From Calamus simplicifolius (Eukaryota; Streptophyta; Magnoliopsida; Arecales; Arecaceae): DNA of 64,000 nucleotides. Of this stretch, positions 34,152 through 45,300 are shown one piece after another. The translations under genes and the position numbers were made by a program. A model generated the notes under the pieces. It made no database searches, had not been told where the DNA came from, and worked only from the letters and a program-made list of their open reading frames with translations. The stretch's first letter is position 1. Each line of letters opens with the position of its first letter. The DNA is taken from NCBI GenBank assembly GCA_900491605.1, contig UESW01004237.1, forward strand, positions 62,001 to 126,000, given 5' to 3'.

Positions 34152-34509
34152 ACAACTACTCTAAGACTTATAAACATCCTTCGGACCCAATGCTAATGAG
34201 TAAAGCTCATCAGTTGCTCCAAGTGACCCAGATGATCTCAAGATTTCCATCTGCAATGTCATCATATTAACCATATATTTGATTTAGAAAGTGATTAATG
34301 GAGAAAAATGTTAAATCACCACCTTAGATCTAAACCAATCAGGAAACGTTCTTTGTTGTAGTTCCATTGAGGGATTGGCATGACCTTCATTACGGAGGAT
34401 CCATATATGCTCACTACAATAACAAGTACAATATTAGTATATATATTGAGATGAGCAACTGTAATAGATAGAAGTAGTAAGCAATTTATTATACTTACTC
34501 AAAAAAATC

Positions 34510-34850
34510 TTAAATATTGGCATTGTTGAGTATATACCAATAAAGCTGAAGTTTAGTTTCAGCAATATCGATATACTTTTTGCCTCCAAAGCATCGAACC
34601 AGTTGTTTGAAAATCCCAACCTTTGATTCTTGAGGTACCGCTAACACATCGACATTGCGTTCAGGCCTGTTGAACTTAGTTTCTATCTCTGACATATACA
34701 TTGAGCAAAATGATAACGCTTCGTCGACCACATAAGCTTGAGCAATAGAAACTTCAGGTCGTGCCTTATTCCTTACATATTGCTTGTAATTATCCAAGCA
34801 TCTCTCCACCCCATACATCCATCTATCATCAACTGATCCACCAAGTAAGG
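34510..34850 (-). pseudogene. DUF4218-like fragment of a CACTA TNP2-type transposase
   Basis: The frame MYGVERCLDNYKQYVRNKAR, PEVSIAQAYVVDEALSFCSMYM and FNRPERN is the conserved C-terminal DUF4218 block of TNP2 transposases ('MYP.ER....K.YVRN.ARPEGSIAE.Y...E...FCS.Y'). The DDE core that should precede it (toward 35 kb) is missing or unrecognisable. The position just upstream of DUF4216 on the same strand fits an originally single coding unit. Confidence 0.85.
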
Positions 34851-36404
34851 CTTATTGAGGCAAATGTTTGCAAAGATGCACCATAACATCAAAAAAGGCA
34901 TAAAGAAAAATTCTCTCAAACTTGCACAAAATTATAATAATTCCTTTTTTCAACTCCTTTAATTCAGTCCTCACTAACTTTTTAGAATATATTTTTTGAA
35001 AGAATAAACATAAATCAATCAATGCAGCTCGAATGTCCTTTATAAAAAAATAAAGAAGAATAAGAGAAGAGTAAGAGAGCAGATTATGTGACGTAGAAAG
35101 TAACGATTCAGGAACAAAACTTTTAAAAAAATAAAGAAGCATACCAGGATAGTCTGGAATTGAGAAACTCCAGAGAAAACATGCTCATGTACTTTTACAA
35201 AATTAGAATCACAGAGTAAGAAAAAGGTTGATTTACTCGATGATGATGCGCTTCTAGTGTTAGTAGAAGATCTTTCGCTAGCTAGCAGAATTTTCGGATG
35301 AAAAGACTATCTTCCATGCGAGGTTCCTTGATCTCGATTCAGGGGCAAAGAAGGCATCCTCGGCTTTAGAGATGAATCAAGAGAGAGGACGATGGCTTTG
35401 GGGATGGATCAAGGGAGAGGATGGCGATTTTGGAGATGGATCAAGGGAGAGGGCGGTGGCTAGGGTTTTAAGTATAGATGCCTAGAATTTAGGGGGAGGG
35501 ATTTGGTGGTCGATTATGAGATGGTGATTTAAGGATTAGGGTTTATTTGGTGGAGCTTGGTAAAGGAGATGGACTAGACTAGGATTTGGCAGTAAGAACA
35601 CTTCGGCCTCATGCCTAATTCTCTCACAGAGGATCAATTGCTCAGGACAATAAAAATAGAACTTAGAAAAAAGTTCTCAAAATATTTTATTCATTCATTC
35701 ATATATCCTTTTTTCATCGTTTCAAGAGAAGGATTTTATAGACCTCTCATGCCATTACAAGGTAAGTTCAACAATTAGAGTACTAAATGATAGGAATTAT
35801 AAAATATGATAGAATATTTGCCATCGTAGAGCAAAGATTCTTCTTTCCTTCATTTGGTTTGACCAAGATGGCAATAGCAAGAAATGATTCCAATTGTAAG
35901 GTGAGGGACTACAAACAAAGAAGGAAGCTTTGGAGTGACAACCTTCTTTCTTTTTTGTCAACAAGGTCCATATGGGGCATAAGATTCTTTTCAGAATGGT
36001 TGAGATACTAATCTTCATTCCCATTAAAGCATAGCATGGGATCACCAATTTCTTCCTTATGGGGCGCCCAAGGTTGCCAAAATTGTTGGTGGCAATATGG
36101 AGGGACAAGGTTGATTCCATGTCATCAATCCTGGTGTAGACGAATCCAATCCATGCAGCTCTAAGGATAGGGTATGAATAAGGTTGGAAAAGATCGAATG
36201 GTTGTCCAATACTGCTTAATCTGGGGCTTCTTCTGAATATCTTCAGCAGGGTCTCAACCAGAGTAATACACTTTCCTTGATTGACTCAGTAACAGACTGG
36301 ACTCGACCAACTAAAAAAAATACAAGACTTTTAGGGTTCAGAGATCTAAATGGAACCCTGCAACCTTTTTCTCACTCTTACTCCTGCACCAGACCCTCTC
36401 CTTT

Positions 36405-36850
36405 TCTGGTCGGCTAGCCACCGTCGGAGTCCTCCTCATCGCCGGCCCTTGCTAGCCCATAGGTTTCGACCGATTGGTGGCACCCACCGTGGCCCCACTG
36501 CTAGGAATGGGAGTCGTGACCGTGTAGCTCCCTGTTTCAAATATGAGGGTCACCCCCTTTCCTGGCTGGCCAGCGACCATTAGAGTCCCCTCGTCGCCGG
36601 CCCTTGGGTCCCGACGAGTGGTGGTGCCCGCCGTGGCCCAATGGCTAGGAACGGGAGCCGTGATCATGTGTTTCCTATTTCAAATCTAAGGGGCGACCTC
36701 CCCTTTTTCAGCCAGTCAGCCACCGTCGGAGTGCCTCCGTCGCCGGCCCTTAGGTCCCGATAGGTTGGTGGTGACCGCCATGGCCTCACAGCCAAGAATG
36801 GGAGCCACATGGTTGCAGCTCCCTATTTTCCATCTGAGGGTCGCCGAGAG
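36405..36850. repeat. Three tandem GC-rich units of about 150 bp inside the CACTA 5' region
   Basis: Units share 'GCCACCGTCGGAGT', 'CGTCGCCGGCCCTT', 'GGTGGC(A/G)CCCGCCGTGGCC' and 'GGAATGGGAGCCGTGA', at starts near 36,417, 36,568 and 36,718. They are diverged by about one base in six by eye. A smaller threefold repeat ('ttttGGAGATGGATCAAGGGAGAGG', about 33 bp) lies at 35,370-35,460. CACTA elements often carry such GC-rich internal arrays. Confidence 0.75.
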
Positions 36851-37411
36851 CGACCCTTCCCTTTCCCGAGGCCCTCCTACTTTTCCTCTCTCTATAGAGA
36901 CGATGCATACCTGAAGTCAACGATGATGGCAATGATGGCAACGAAGTCTCCCTTTCAGGCAGGCGACAACTTAGAAATAGGGTTTAACCCTTCACGCAAG
37001 GCGTAGATAGAAATTGAGAAGCGGTAGTTATGACGGTTAACTTTTATTCTGTATTTATTACAGAAAATAAACTATTTATTGTTGAATATATTTTTTTAAA
37101 AAAACTTTTGCAACGAATTAAATTCATTGCTAATAATCAAAGTTTTAACAATGAATTTATTCATTGCAGAAATTATAATTCGTTACTGAAAGTTTTTGGT
37201 GTCAAATTTTTTTTTTACAAAAGTAAATATTATGTGGTGCTAAAATATTATGCAACATATTTTTTTAATAACCATGAATAAAATTTGTTACGAAAAGTCC
37301 TTCTTAATTATTTATAAATTTTTGTATTCATTACAAATATCCATTTTAAGCAATGAATTTCAAAATTTATTGTAGAAAAATTCATTGCTGAAAGCTAACA
37401 ATCTTGTAGTG

Positions 37412-38560
37412 TTATAGGATTAATCATTTTAAAATGTCAATGTATTTTAGTTTTTTTAATAGCCCAGTAACTAAGGATTGGAATAGTAGTTTAACATATA
37501 GCCAACAAATATTTTTCTAATTAAAGAGCCTTTTTTTTAAATCTTGATGCATATATAATGGCTGATTTCTTGTCCTGAAATGTACTAAAATTAGTTCTCT
37601 TGAAAAGGAGTACAATCTTGTTTACTCATTTAAAAAAAGGGGGAAAAGGTATTATGTTAGTGATCTACACATCATAATGTGACAATATGCATGACATGTA
37701 CTAATTTCATCAAATTCTAGTTACCTGAGATAGTTCTCCTACTAAATAATAATGTCAATATCATGCTAATAGTTTTCTTTGGATATGAATTGATATATAA
37801 AAATAATTAACCAAAACATTTTATTGGCTTAAGACATTGCCGTTGATAATTTGCTCCAAAGGTCAAAGGGCATCTATATATGTTTTAAATGGTCATTTTT
37901 CCCTTTTACGAATATTACCAAACTATGGTAGAGAATGATGGCATGAATTTTATTAATCATCACGGTAAAGTCAATCCTTATTTACTCTGTAGGCTAATTT
38001 ATTTAACTTGAAATTGTCACCGAATGTCTTAGATAGCACTTAACCTTAGCATGCCACATATTAGGATATTTAAACATAATATGCATACATACATAGTATA
38101 TTTTATTATTAATTTTATGCTATAATCAATAATTTACTTTACATCAACTTTTTCACGATGATGACCATCGTCTAAAATATAGTATGGATTTGCATTCTAG
38201 GCGCATGCCATGGATGAAGATGCCTCTCTAAATATTATTCTTTAATTCAAGGATACTAACAAATATAGTATAATTTAATTTTTTTTTAAACATAAATTGT
38301 GAAATAAACTTGATCAAATTTATTGGCTTAAATCAATCCAAAAGCCTCCTTAATTATTTCTTAAAACTAATATTTTAAAAATATTTTAAAAATAAAACTC
38401 ATTAGTTTTTAAATAAAATTAGTTAATAAATAAAAGCTCATTATTTTTTAAAGAACTTCATAAAAAGCTCTCAAGGAGCATACGTTAACAATTTTAAATT
38501 TATTGTTTTAAACGAACAAATCCCCCTTATAAATTACATCGTTTTTTAATTAAAAATTAC
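37412..38560. other. AT-rich DNA upstream of the EPL1-like gene
   Basis: No coding sequence. Base composition switches abruptly to GC-rich at about 38,560, which I take as the start of the promoter or leader region. Confidence 0.6.
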
Positions 38561-39394
38561 GTCCTCTTTCTCGATCCACAGCATCGCGCTCTAATTTCGG
38601 TACATCAATTCGTATCGTCGGGCATAGGCGCGCGCGTCTTCGAGCCAGCGAGCGAGAAGGAAGGCTACCCCCGAGCTCGGCCACCCCCTTCCCTTCCCTC
38701 CCTTTCTTTTCCCCTCTTTCAAACCCTAGACCTCCGCCCAAAACCGTAACCAATCCCCCTCTCCTCCCCTCCTTCCGCCCGGATTCTTGAATCCGTCTGC
38801 CCTTCTGTCGCTCTCCTCCGAGCCCCGCAATTTCGTCCCCTCCCTGGGAGATCCCGTGCCCTAACTCGACCGATTCCAGTGGCGGTTCCGGCTCCAAAAC
38901 CTTCGTTGAATTCGCTCCGGAACCCCCTCTCGCCACTCCGCTGTCCGTCTCTCGGCTGGAGGACGGAGATTTTCCGAAAAGGTGGCGGCGCCCTGGTGGC
39001 TGTTGTCTTCGCTCGTTCGTAACTAGGGCATCATTGATAGGAGAAAGCTTGCGTACTTTCGCCTCGTTCTTCCCGTTCTTCAATTGGGTTTGAAGCTCTC
39101 GGCGTGGGGCTTATAGGTGTGCGTGGTTGCGAGCCTGCTGTTTGAACTGCGTGGTGCTGCATTGAAGCTGGTGGGCTCTGCTCTATCGAAAGAGGTCGTG
39201 AATAACGAGCCCTTATGGTCGTAGAAAAAAGTTGGATGGTTCTGAGCCGTCTGAAGTAGTTTGTGGAGTGGGTTCACGTGGTGAATCGAGTCTTGGCGAT
39301 TGGTTGCGAGCACAGTGCTGCAATGGAGGAGGTGGTGGTGGTGGTGGCATGAGCAGGGGAGCGAGGTTGGTATCTGAAGGGAGATGAAGTGGAC
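38560..39394 (+). promoter_or_regulatory. Promoter and 5' leader region of the EPL1-like gene
   Basis: GC-rich and pyrimidine-rich (CCTTCCCTCCCTTTCTTTTCCC near 38,693), no clear TATA box, as in many housekeeping plant genes. The transcription start is not defined. A minus-strand open frame here (39,083-38,550) is composition-driven and rejected. The last 180 bases contain four short upstream ORFs, listed separately. Confidence 0.55.
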
Positions 39395-39398
39395 ATGA
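39215..39398 (+). promoter_or_regulatory. Upstream ORF chain before the EPL1-like start (three ATGA stop/start overlaps)
   Basis: uORF1 is 39,215-39,259 (14 codons plus stop). uORF2 is 39,323-39,352 (MEEVVVVVA). uORF3 is 39,349-39,387 (12 codons plus stop). uORF4 is 39,384-39,398 (MKWT). uORF2's stop overlaps uORF3's start, uORF3's stop overlaps uORF4's start, and uORF4's stop overlaps the main ATG (39,395), each as the tetramer ATGA. If this stretch is in the mature mRNA, ribosomes reaching the main start would do so by leaky scanning or termination-reinitiation. An unrecognised leader intron would remove the effect. Confidence 0.7.
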
Positions 39399-42300
39399 GT
39401 AGGCTGTCGTTTAGGCCTCGTCCCCTTGACATCCACAAGAAGCTCCCAATCGTCAAATCCATCAAAGACTTTGAGGATGATGATGCATATACTGCTGCCA
39501 CTTCCACCCGCAATTCCCAGCTGCTCTGGCTTGCTGCTGACACCGACAATGAGGTAATGCTGCTCCCCACTTGACCGTTGTCATGAATTCATTGCTTGAA
39601 GTTGGGATTTGATGCTTTGTTTACTCTTCTGGCATGGAAACCATAATAACGAGTGACTTAAAATATTTGTTGGCGTTGTGATGCCTAAACCTGGAGCCAA
39701 TTGTGTCCCTGGTACTGAGAGACGTAGTTAATGGTATGCTTATCCCTGTATTGATTAGGAAATGAGGTTTAGCAAGCAAAATCCTTCAGCCAGTTTTTGA
39801 CCCTATGTGTGCATGAGTGTGGAAGTTTTGAAATGCTTATGATAATCAAGAGTGGGTTCATTAAAGATTGGACATGTAAAGGGCTTGAATGTTACTGGAG
39901 GCTGCCTAGCACATTAGATGAAGTGCTGCAGTCGTTTTCCAGTGTTATGTATTCACATTTTATGATCTTCCAATGATGTCGTGGATGGCCTGGCCAGAAA
40001 TGAGGTTCCTAGGTAGCTTCCTTACGGACATTTGCTATGAAGATAGGGCTTTCATATAGCTTATTATTATTATTATAGGTTTGCTGCTTTTTTGTCCCCC
40101 CCCAGGAAAACTAGGCTATAGGCTGATCTTGCTTGCTGCAGCCCGCCGCCGTGCCTAAACAATTTTACTCTTTTTATACTTTAAATTTATTTCACCTCAA
40201 GACATCGATTATTTTTGCAACCGAATATTATTTGTGGTAAATATGTGTTACCTTTACCTTTACATTCGCCTCTCCATTCTCCTGTGCATCTTGAATTTGA
40301 TTTAGCCATTTCTCAGTGTTCTGTGTCATTTGTCACTATGATACCTATATACAGACCTTTAAACTGCCTGAGGGCTATATTTGAATATCTTTTCATTTGT
40401 AGCAGTAGTCCCTTCTGCTATCACATCTCATTCGGTATGTGCTTAATATATATAATGAAATCTAAATGAGGCATACACATATCAGATCAGATAGGGCAAC
40501 TGTATGACATGATAATAATGCTTTTAGCAGGTGCATCAAACTCCTGGAAAGAAAAGTTCTCAAGAAATACCCACTCCACAATTTAGTGTTGTGGAGACAT
40601 ATGAGAGAGACTATACTTGCACCTTCGCACAATCTACAACATATTTACGTGCAAGAGGAGGTATGATACTGATGCTGTTTTGGAAAAAATTTACGTTCAA
40701 CAAAATATTATGTGTTCCTTGCAACTAAGGGGTCCTTTTTATGAGCATTGATTACTGTTTGCAGCCAGGGCCGAGATTGGTGTGTTTGTTGAGTATGACC
40801 TGGACAATGAGGATGAGGACTGGCTTGAAGAGTTCAACGAAGAGAGGAAGATACTTACACCTGAAAAGTAACACTGAATCTTTATGTTTAAATGGACCAA
40901 AGATCTTGTTGTGGAGTTAATAATATTTTATTTCATGTCTCTTTGGTATGCCTTGTTGCATTGTGATTTCAAATAAAGTTCTAGAAGTAAGTTGTCAAAT
41001 TACCCAAGCCATGAGATAAATATTTGCTTTTTAATTAATCATAGATTATAACTATTTGTAATTTGAATGTCGACTTAGTCCTGAATAGAGCAGAGTGGAG
41101 GAAGCGGATTCATGTAGCCGACCCCATGTAGTTGGAAAAAGGCTTAGATGAGTTGAGTTGAGTTAATCCTAGATTATCAATAACATCTCTCTCTTAATGA
41201 ATATTTTCTTTCTATAGTTTAAAACTCATGACTTCTTGACATGAGCCCTTAGATATTTTAAAATTTATTCTTGGAGTAACGATAACAAGAAATAGTTCCC
41301 ATTTGCTTGTCTCTGACCCTCTTTCCTTTAGATTGGCATTTGAGGCTTGTAGTCAGCAGGTAAGATCGAAAAATAAATATATATAAAAAAACAAGGGAAG
41401 AAGTACAAATGACCTTAATGGATGGAAGAAGCTATATGAAAAATTTAAGTCTAGAATTAGATTCTTCATATGGATATATTTTTGACAGTCTTATTTGAGT
41501 TGTTGGGTGACATTAGGTGCCTAAAATCTACTTTGTTGACTAACAAGGGCTGCTAACTGACCCAGCTATAACTTAAGCTATCATAGTAATGGCCCCTAAA
41601 TGATCATGACTCTGACCTGTTCTGGCTCAAGTCTATATACTCCATGGTCCATAACTAATGCAAACTGAAGTTTGGTTGACTTGGGTTAGACTTGTCTTTT
41701 TTCTTCTGTTAATTTTTAGTTAAACTAAATTAATTAAACAAAGTCCAAAGATTTTGGTAAAGTTAAATAGTGATGCAATAGACAGGATGAAGAGGGAGTT
41801 TGCATGTTCAAGTGTGCTATTCATTCTTCACCCTTCCACTGCTGGAAGAAAGGAAAAGAACCTTTTATGTATAAAACTAACAAATTTGGTAAAGAAAGAT
41901 GGAATGAGACCCTACATACTAATAATTGTTAAATTTATGTTTCTCAAATGATGAGTTGGTCAATAAGATAATCCCCATTTTATTACAATGTTGGCATCTG
42001 TACTTTAAATCCTTCTAGATAACTTTTCTTGTGCTTCAATAATCAGCTGACATCTATGAATGATTTTGCTTATTTGTAAATTGATGGGGGCAAGGCAGCT
42101 TGTGGGCAATCATAATTGTGTGGCTCACATTGCAATCTGGCTATTTACATAGTTTCTTACAGTGTTGAGAATCATCTGTTTTCATCATATGTACAATTTT
42201 AGCAATTAGTCTTCAGGATGGAATTTGTTCAATGATCAATAGAAGCACTTTATACAAATTATGTTTGAACAGAAACATGATGGCTTGAATTCAACAATGT

Positions 42301-45300
42301 TTATGCATTCCTAAATGGGACTTATGAATTCATAAATTTTTTATGTTATTCTATTGGGAATAGAATTCATTTTCTTTGTAGAATGACAGAGCACTTAAGA
42401 GTGCTGGGAAATGTAATACTTGTTTCACAGACGACATATTTTGTATGGGCCCAACGCATTTTCCTTTTTGTGGATAATTCATTACTTATTCTCGTTCCTT
42501 CTAGGGTTCATGCGCTTACATTTTTATCCAGGTTTGAGACCCTTCTGTTTAAGTTGGAGGTGTTGGATCACAAAGCTCGAGAAAAAGCAGGACTTATAAC
42601 ACCTACTTTTGCATCAACTATTCCTGTTCTTTTGAAGCTAGATGCTGCAGCTGAGGTGATGCGCTACAAAATTTTACGGAGTAGCATTTATATCATTCTA
42701 GTACTACTTGTAAATGAATCTGTAATTCATGTATTTTTGTTTCATTGCTCTTTAAGAAGCTGTAAATGTAACACTATGATTTTATCACTCAAAAAAAGAA
42801 AAATTGTTACAGTGGTCATAGTTCATGTGTACTTGATTATCTTTTCTGGTAACACTATGATTTTGTTATGCAATGTAGCAATCCACCGTGCTTGATGCCC
42901 ATTTCTGGTAAGTCTTTAAAACTACTATCTTCTGCTAAATCTGGCTCTTATGACAACTTGTCACAAGTAATTGTTACTTATAAATTATAGCTTTGGAATT
43001 TTTATCAGAACATGTGGTGGTTAACCACAATCAATTGGCCTTGTTTCAACTATTTGGGGAAAATGCCTATGGTTGCATATCTTGTTTAAATATTTTATAG
43101 GAATTTGCAATTTTCTATGTATTGAATAAATTTTGTTAAATTAAAGCCAATATGTCCTTTTTGGAGGATACATGTCTGAGCTAAATCTTCCATTGGGATA
43201 CCTTCATAGATATGCATTTTATGTGACATATCCATATTTCTGATTATTTCTTATTTGTGGAAAAATTACTTGTTGGAATCCTGAGAAAGGAACAGTTAAT
43301 CTTTATAAGCAAAAGGAATGCATTTCAACCATTTGTAGATGCTGCAAGAGCCTAATTTTCTTTTTAATTTTGTTTATAGTCTAATCTCAAAAATAGTTCG
43401 ATGATTGACCTTTTACTTTTAATCTTAGCTTGCATATGTTTCTAAAATGCAGTTCAGAGATGCATAGAAATGATAAACTTAGCTCAAAGTTAAGTGTTTT
43501 ATTCAGTTGCTTGTGTGATATTGCAATAATACCTCAATATTTTGTTGATTTTGAAACTTATATACATGTTGATTTTGTGTGATAATCTTTTTGGAATCAC
43601 TTATAGCTTCCTCATTTTGCAGGCTTTGCAATCGCTGTCTGTGAGATTTGCAGTTTTCCAGGCTGTATATAACTATTGGATGGCAAAGGTATATTGCATA
43701 TTATGCTACCATGAGAAGTATTGCTGAACATCTCTTTATCAAAAATTATCTCATTGTCAACTTCATAAATTTATTTTTGTATATTTTTATTTTTTTTCCT
43801 GTTGAAATTGTGGTAGATTTTTTAAGTGTACCCTAGAATGCTTGATTAAAAATACGATGAACTTTTGCATAGGCTCTTTCTGCTTAAGATATTGATTTCA
43901 TTAAATTTTCTGTTTGTCTTTCTTTCTATTCTCATATATGGTTTATTTATGTCTTAACAGCGAGAGCAGTGGCAAAAACCTATTCTGCGGCATGTGCAGG
44001 TTAGCCTCATCACCTTCCTGGATGTAGAATGTACCAAAGTGGTTCATTTTTGTTTGGTGGGCTGCGCATGTATCATTGATAAACATAGTGCATAAGGTCA
44101 TTTCATTTCGTTATTCTGTAGTTCATGAAAGAATTTGTATTGGTTCATCATCACTCTTCTTCTCAAGCTATCTTTTAGAAATGCATAGCGTTAGATGGAG
44201 GAGGAGCTAATATTCTAGGCGATTGAATTTATTGCGCCTTTGATTTCTTTCTTTAACTCTATGTCCATTGGTTTCACATAGTTTATGTAAATAACGGAAT
44301 ACTAAAAACCATTCTTTTACTTGAAGCTACTCAACTCAACTCATTTAAGCCTTTTCCCAACTACATGGGGTCGGCTATATGAATCTGCTTCTTCCACTTG
44401 CTCTATTCAGGACTAAGTTGATATTTAAATTATAAATAGTTATATCTTTTTTATTATTTCTGTTCATATTAGTTTAGATCTATCTCTACCTCTATCCTTA
44501 CCATGAATTATTAAAAGATCACTCTTTCTAACTAGAGTATCTAAAAGTTTACGTTGTATATGTCCAAACCACCGTAATCAATTTTCTCTTATTTTATCTT
44601 CAATTTGAGCTACTCCTATCATTCTTTTACTTGAATGTGACTTCATATTGGATTTATTTTGTCAAAAAAGACGAGTGCTTTCAAAAAATTTAATATGCTA
44701 ACACTGTTGCTGTTGGATACTTAATGGAATTAAATATTCTACAAGGTTTCTTTTTTCCTGGAGCCTGCATAGGTTAATGCAGGGCTGTGTAATCAGTTTT
44801 ACCATTTTACTTTTATTGATATCATCAAGTGTGCTGGTAGAACCATGTTTTCTTTTTCATTTTCTGAAAGTCCATCCTTAAAGTAGTTGTCATGCATGTT
44901 TATCCTGGTTTACTTGATATGTCAGCACTCCTTCTCTAGTACAGAGTTTTTCCCATCATCATAGGGTTTTATCCCCCTCCTGTAATACTTTCTCTATAGC
45001 CTTACCGCATCCAAAACTTTGATAACAGCATTAAATTTGTGTTTTTCAGTAACTGAGCAGCATAAACCATGGGATTAAACAAAAGTGAATTAAATTACTT
45101 TATTCTCCAATCTATACCATGCTCTTCTGTTCAGCCGACCAAATTGTTTAAATTGTTTATGCTCTTCCTATGGCGATCTTTATGCATTTCTATCTTTTGA
45201 AAAATATTCAATTTGATATGCATGTTTTTTTGTGCTTGTGCAGCCTCCTCCACCAGTTAATGATACGAATCCTTACAATGTGTTTAGACCAAGGGAAAAG

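Larger units (their letters stand above)
31128..37411 (-). mobile_element. CACTA (En/Spm) DNA transposon relic
   Basis: The right end is the reverse complement of CACTACAAGATTGTTAGC (ends 37,411) and the left end is TACTATAAGATTTTTGGC (31,128), a one-base-decayed CACTA terminus. Both ends carry many subterminal copies, in both orientations, of 'GCAA(C/T)GAATTTATT' and 'TTCATTGCTGAAA' (31,150-31,690 and 37,100-37,395), as CACTA elements do. Flanking triplets ATA and TTA differ by one base, so a 3-bp target duplication is not proven. Inside, minus-strand fragments of DUF4218, DUF4216 and Transposase_24-like proteins appear in the usual order. The TNP2 catalytic core was not found, so the element is defective. 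Confidence 0.8.

Noticed and set aside
38550..39083. 177-codon minus-strand open frame over the EPL1 promoter
   Set aside because: Low-complexity Gly/Arg/Glu composition from CT-rich leader DNA, no domain, and antisense to a clear gene start region.
42383..42531. In-frame ATG (MTEHLRVLGN) extending EPL1 exon 4 upstream
   Set aside because: The acceptor at 42,530-42,531 gives a seamless EKFETLLFKLEVLDH join in phase with exon 3. The upstream part has no family resemblance and is intron.
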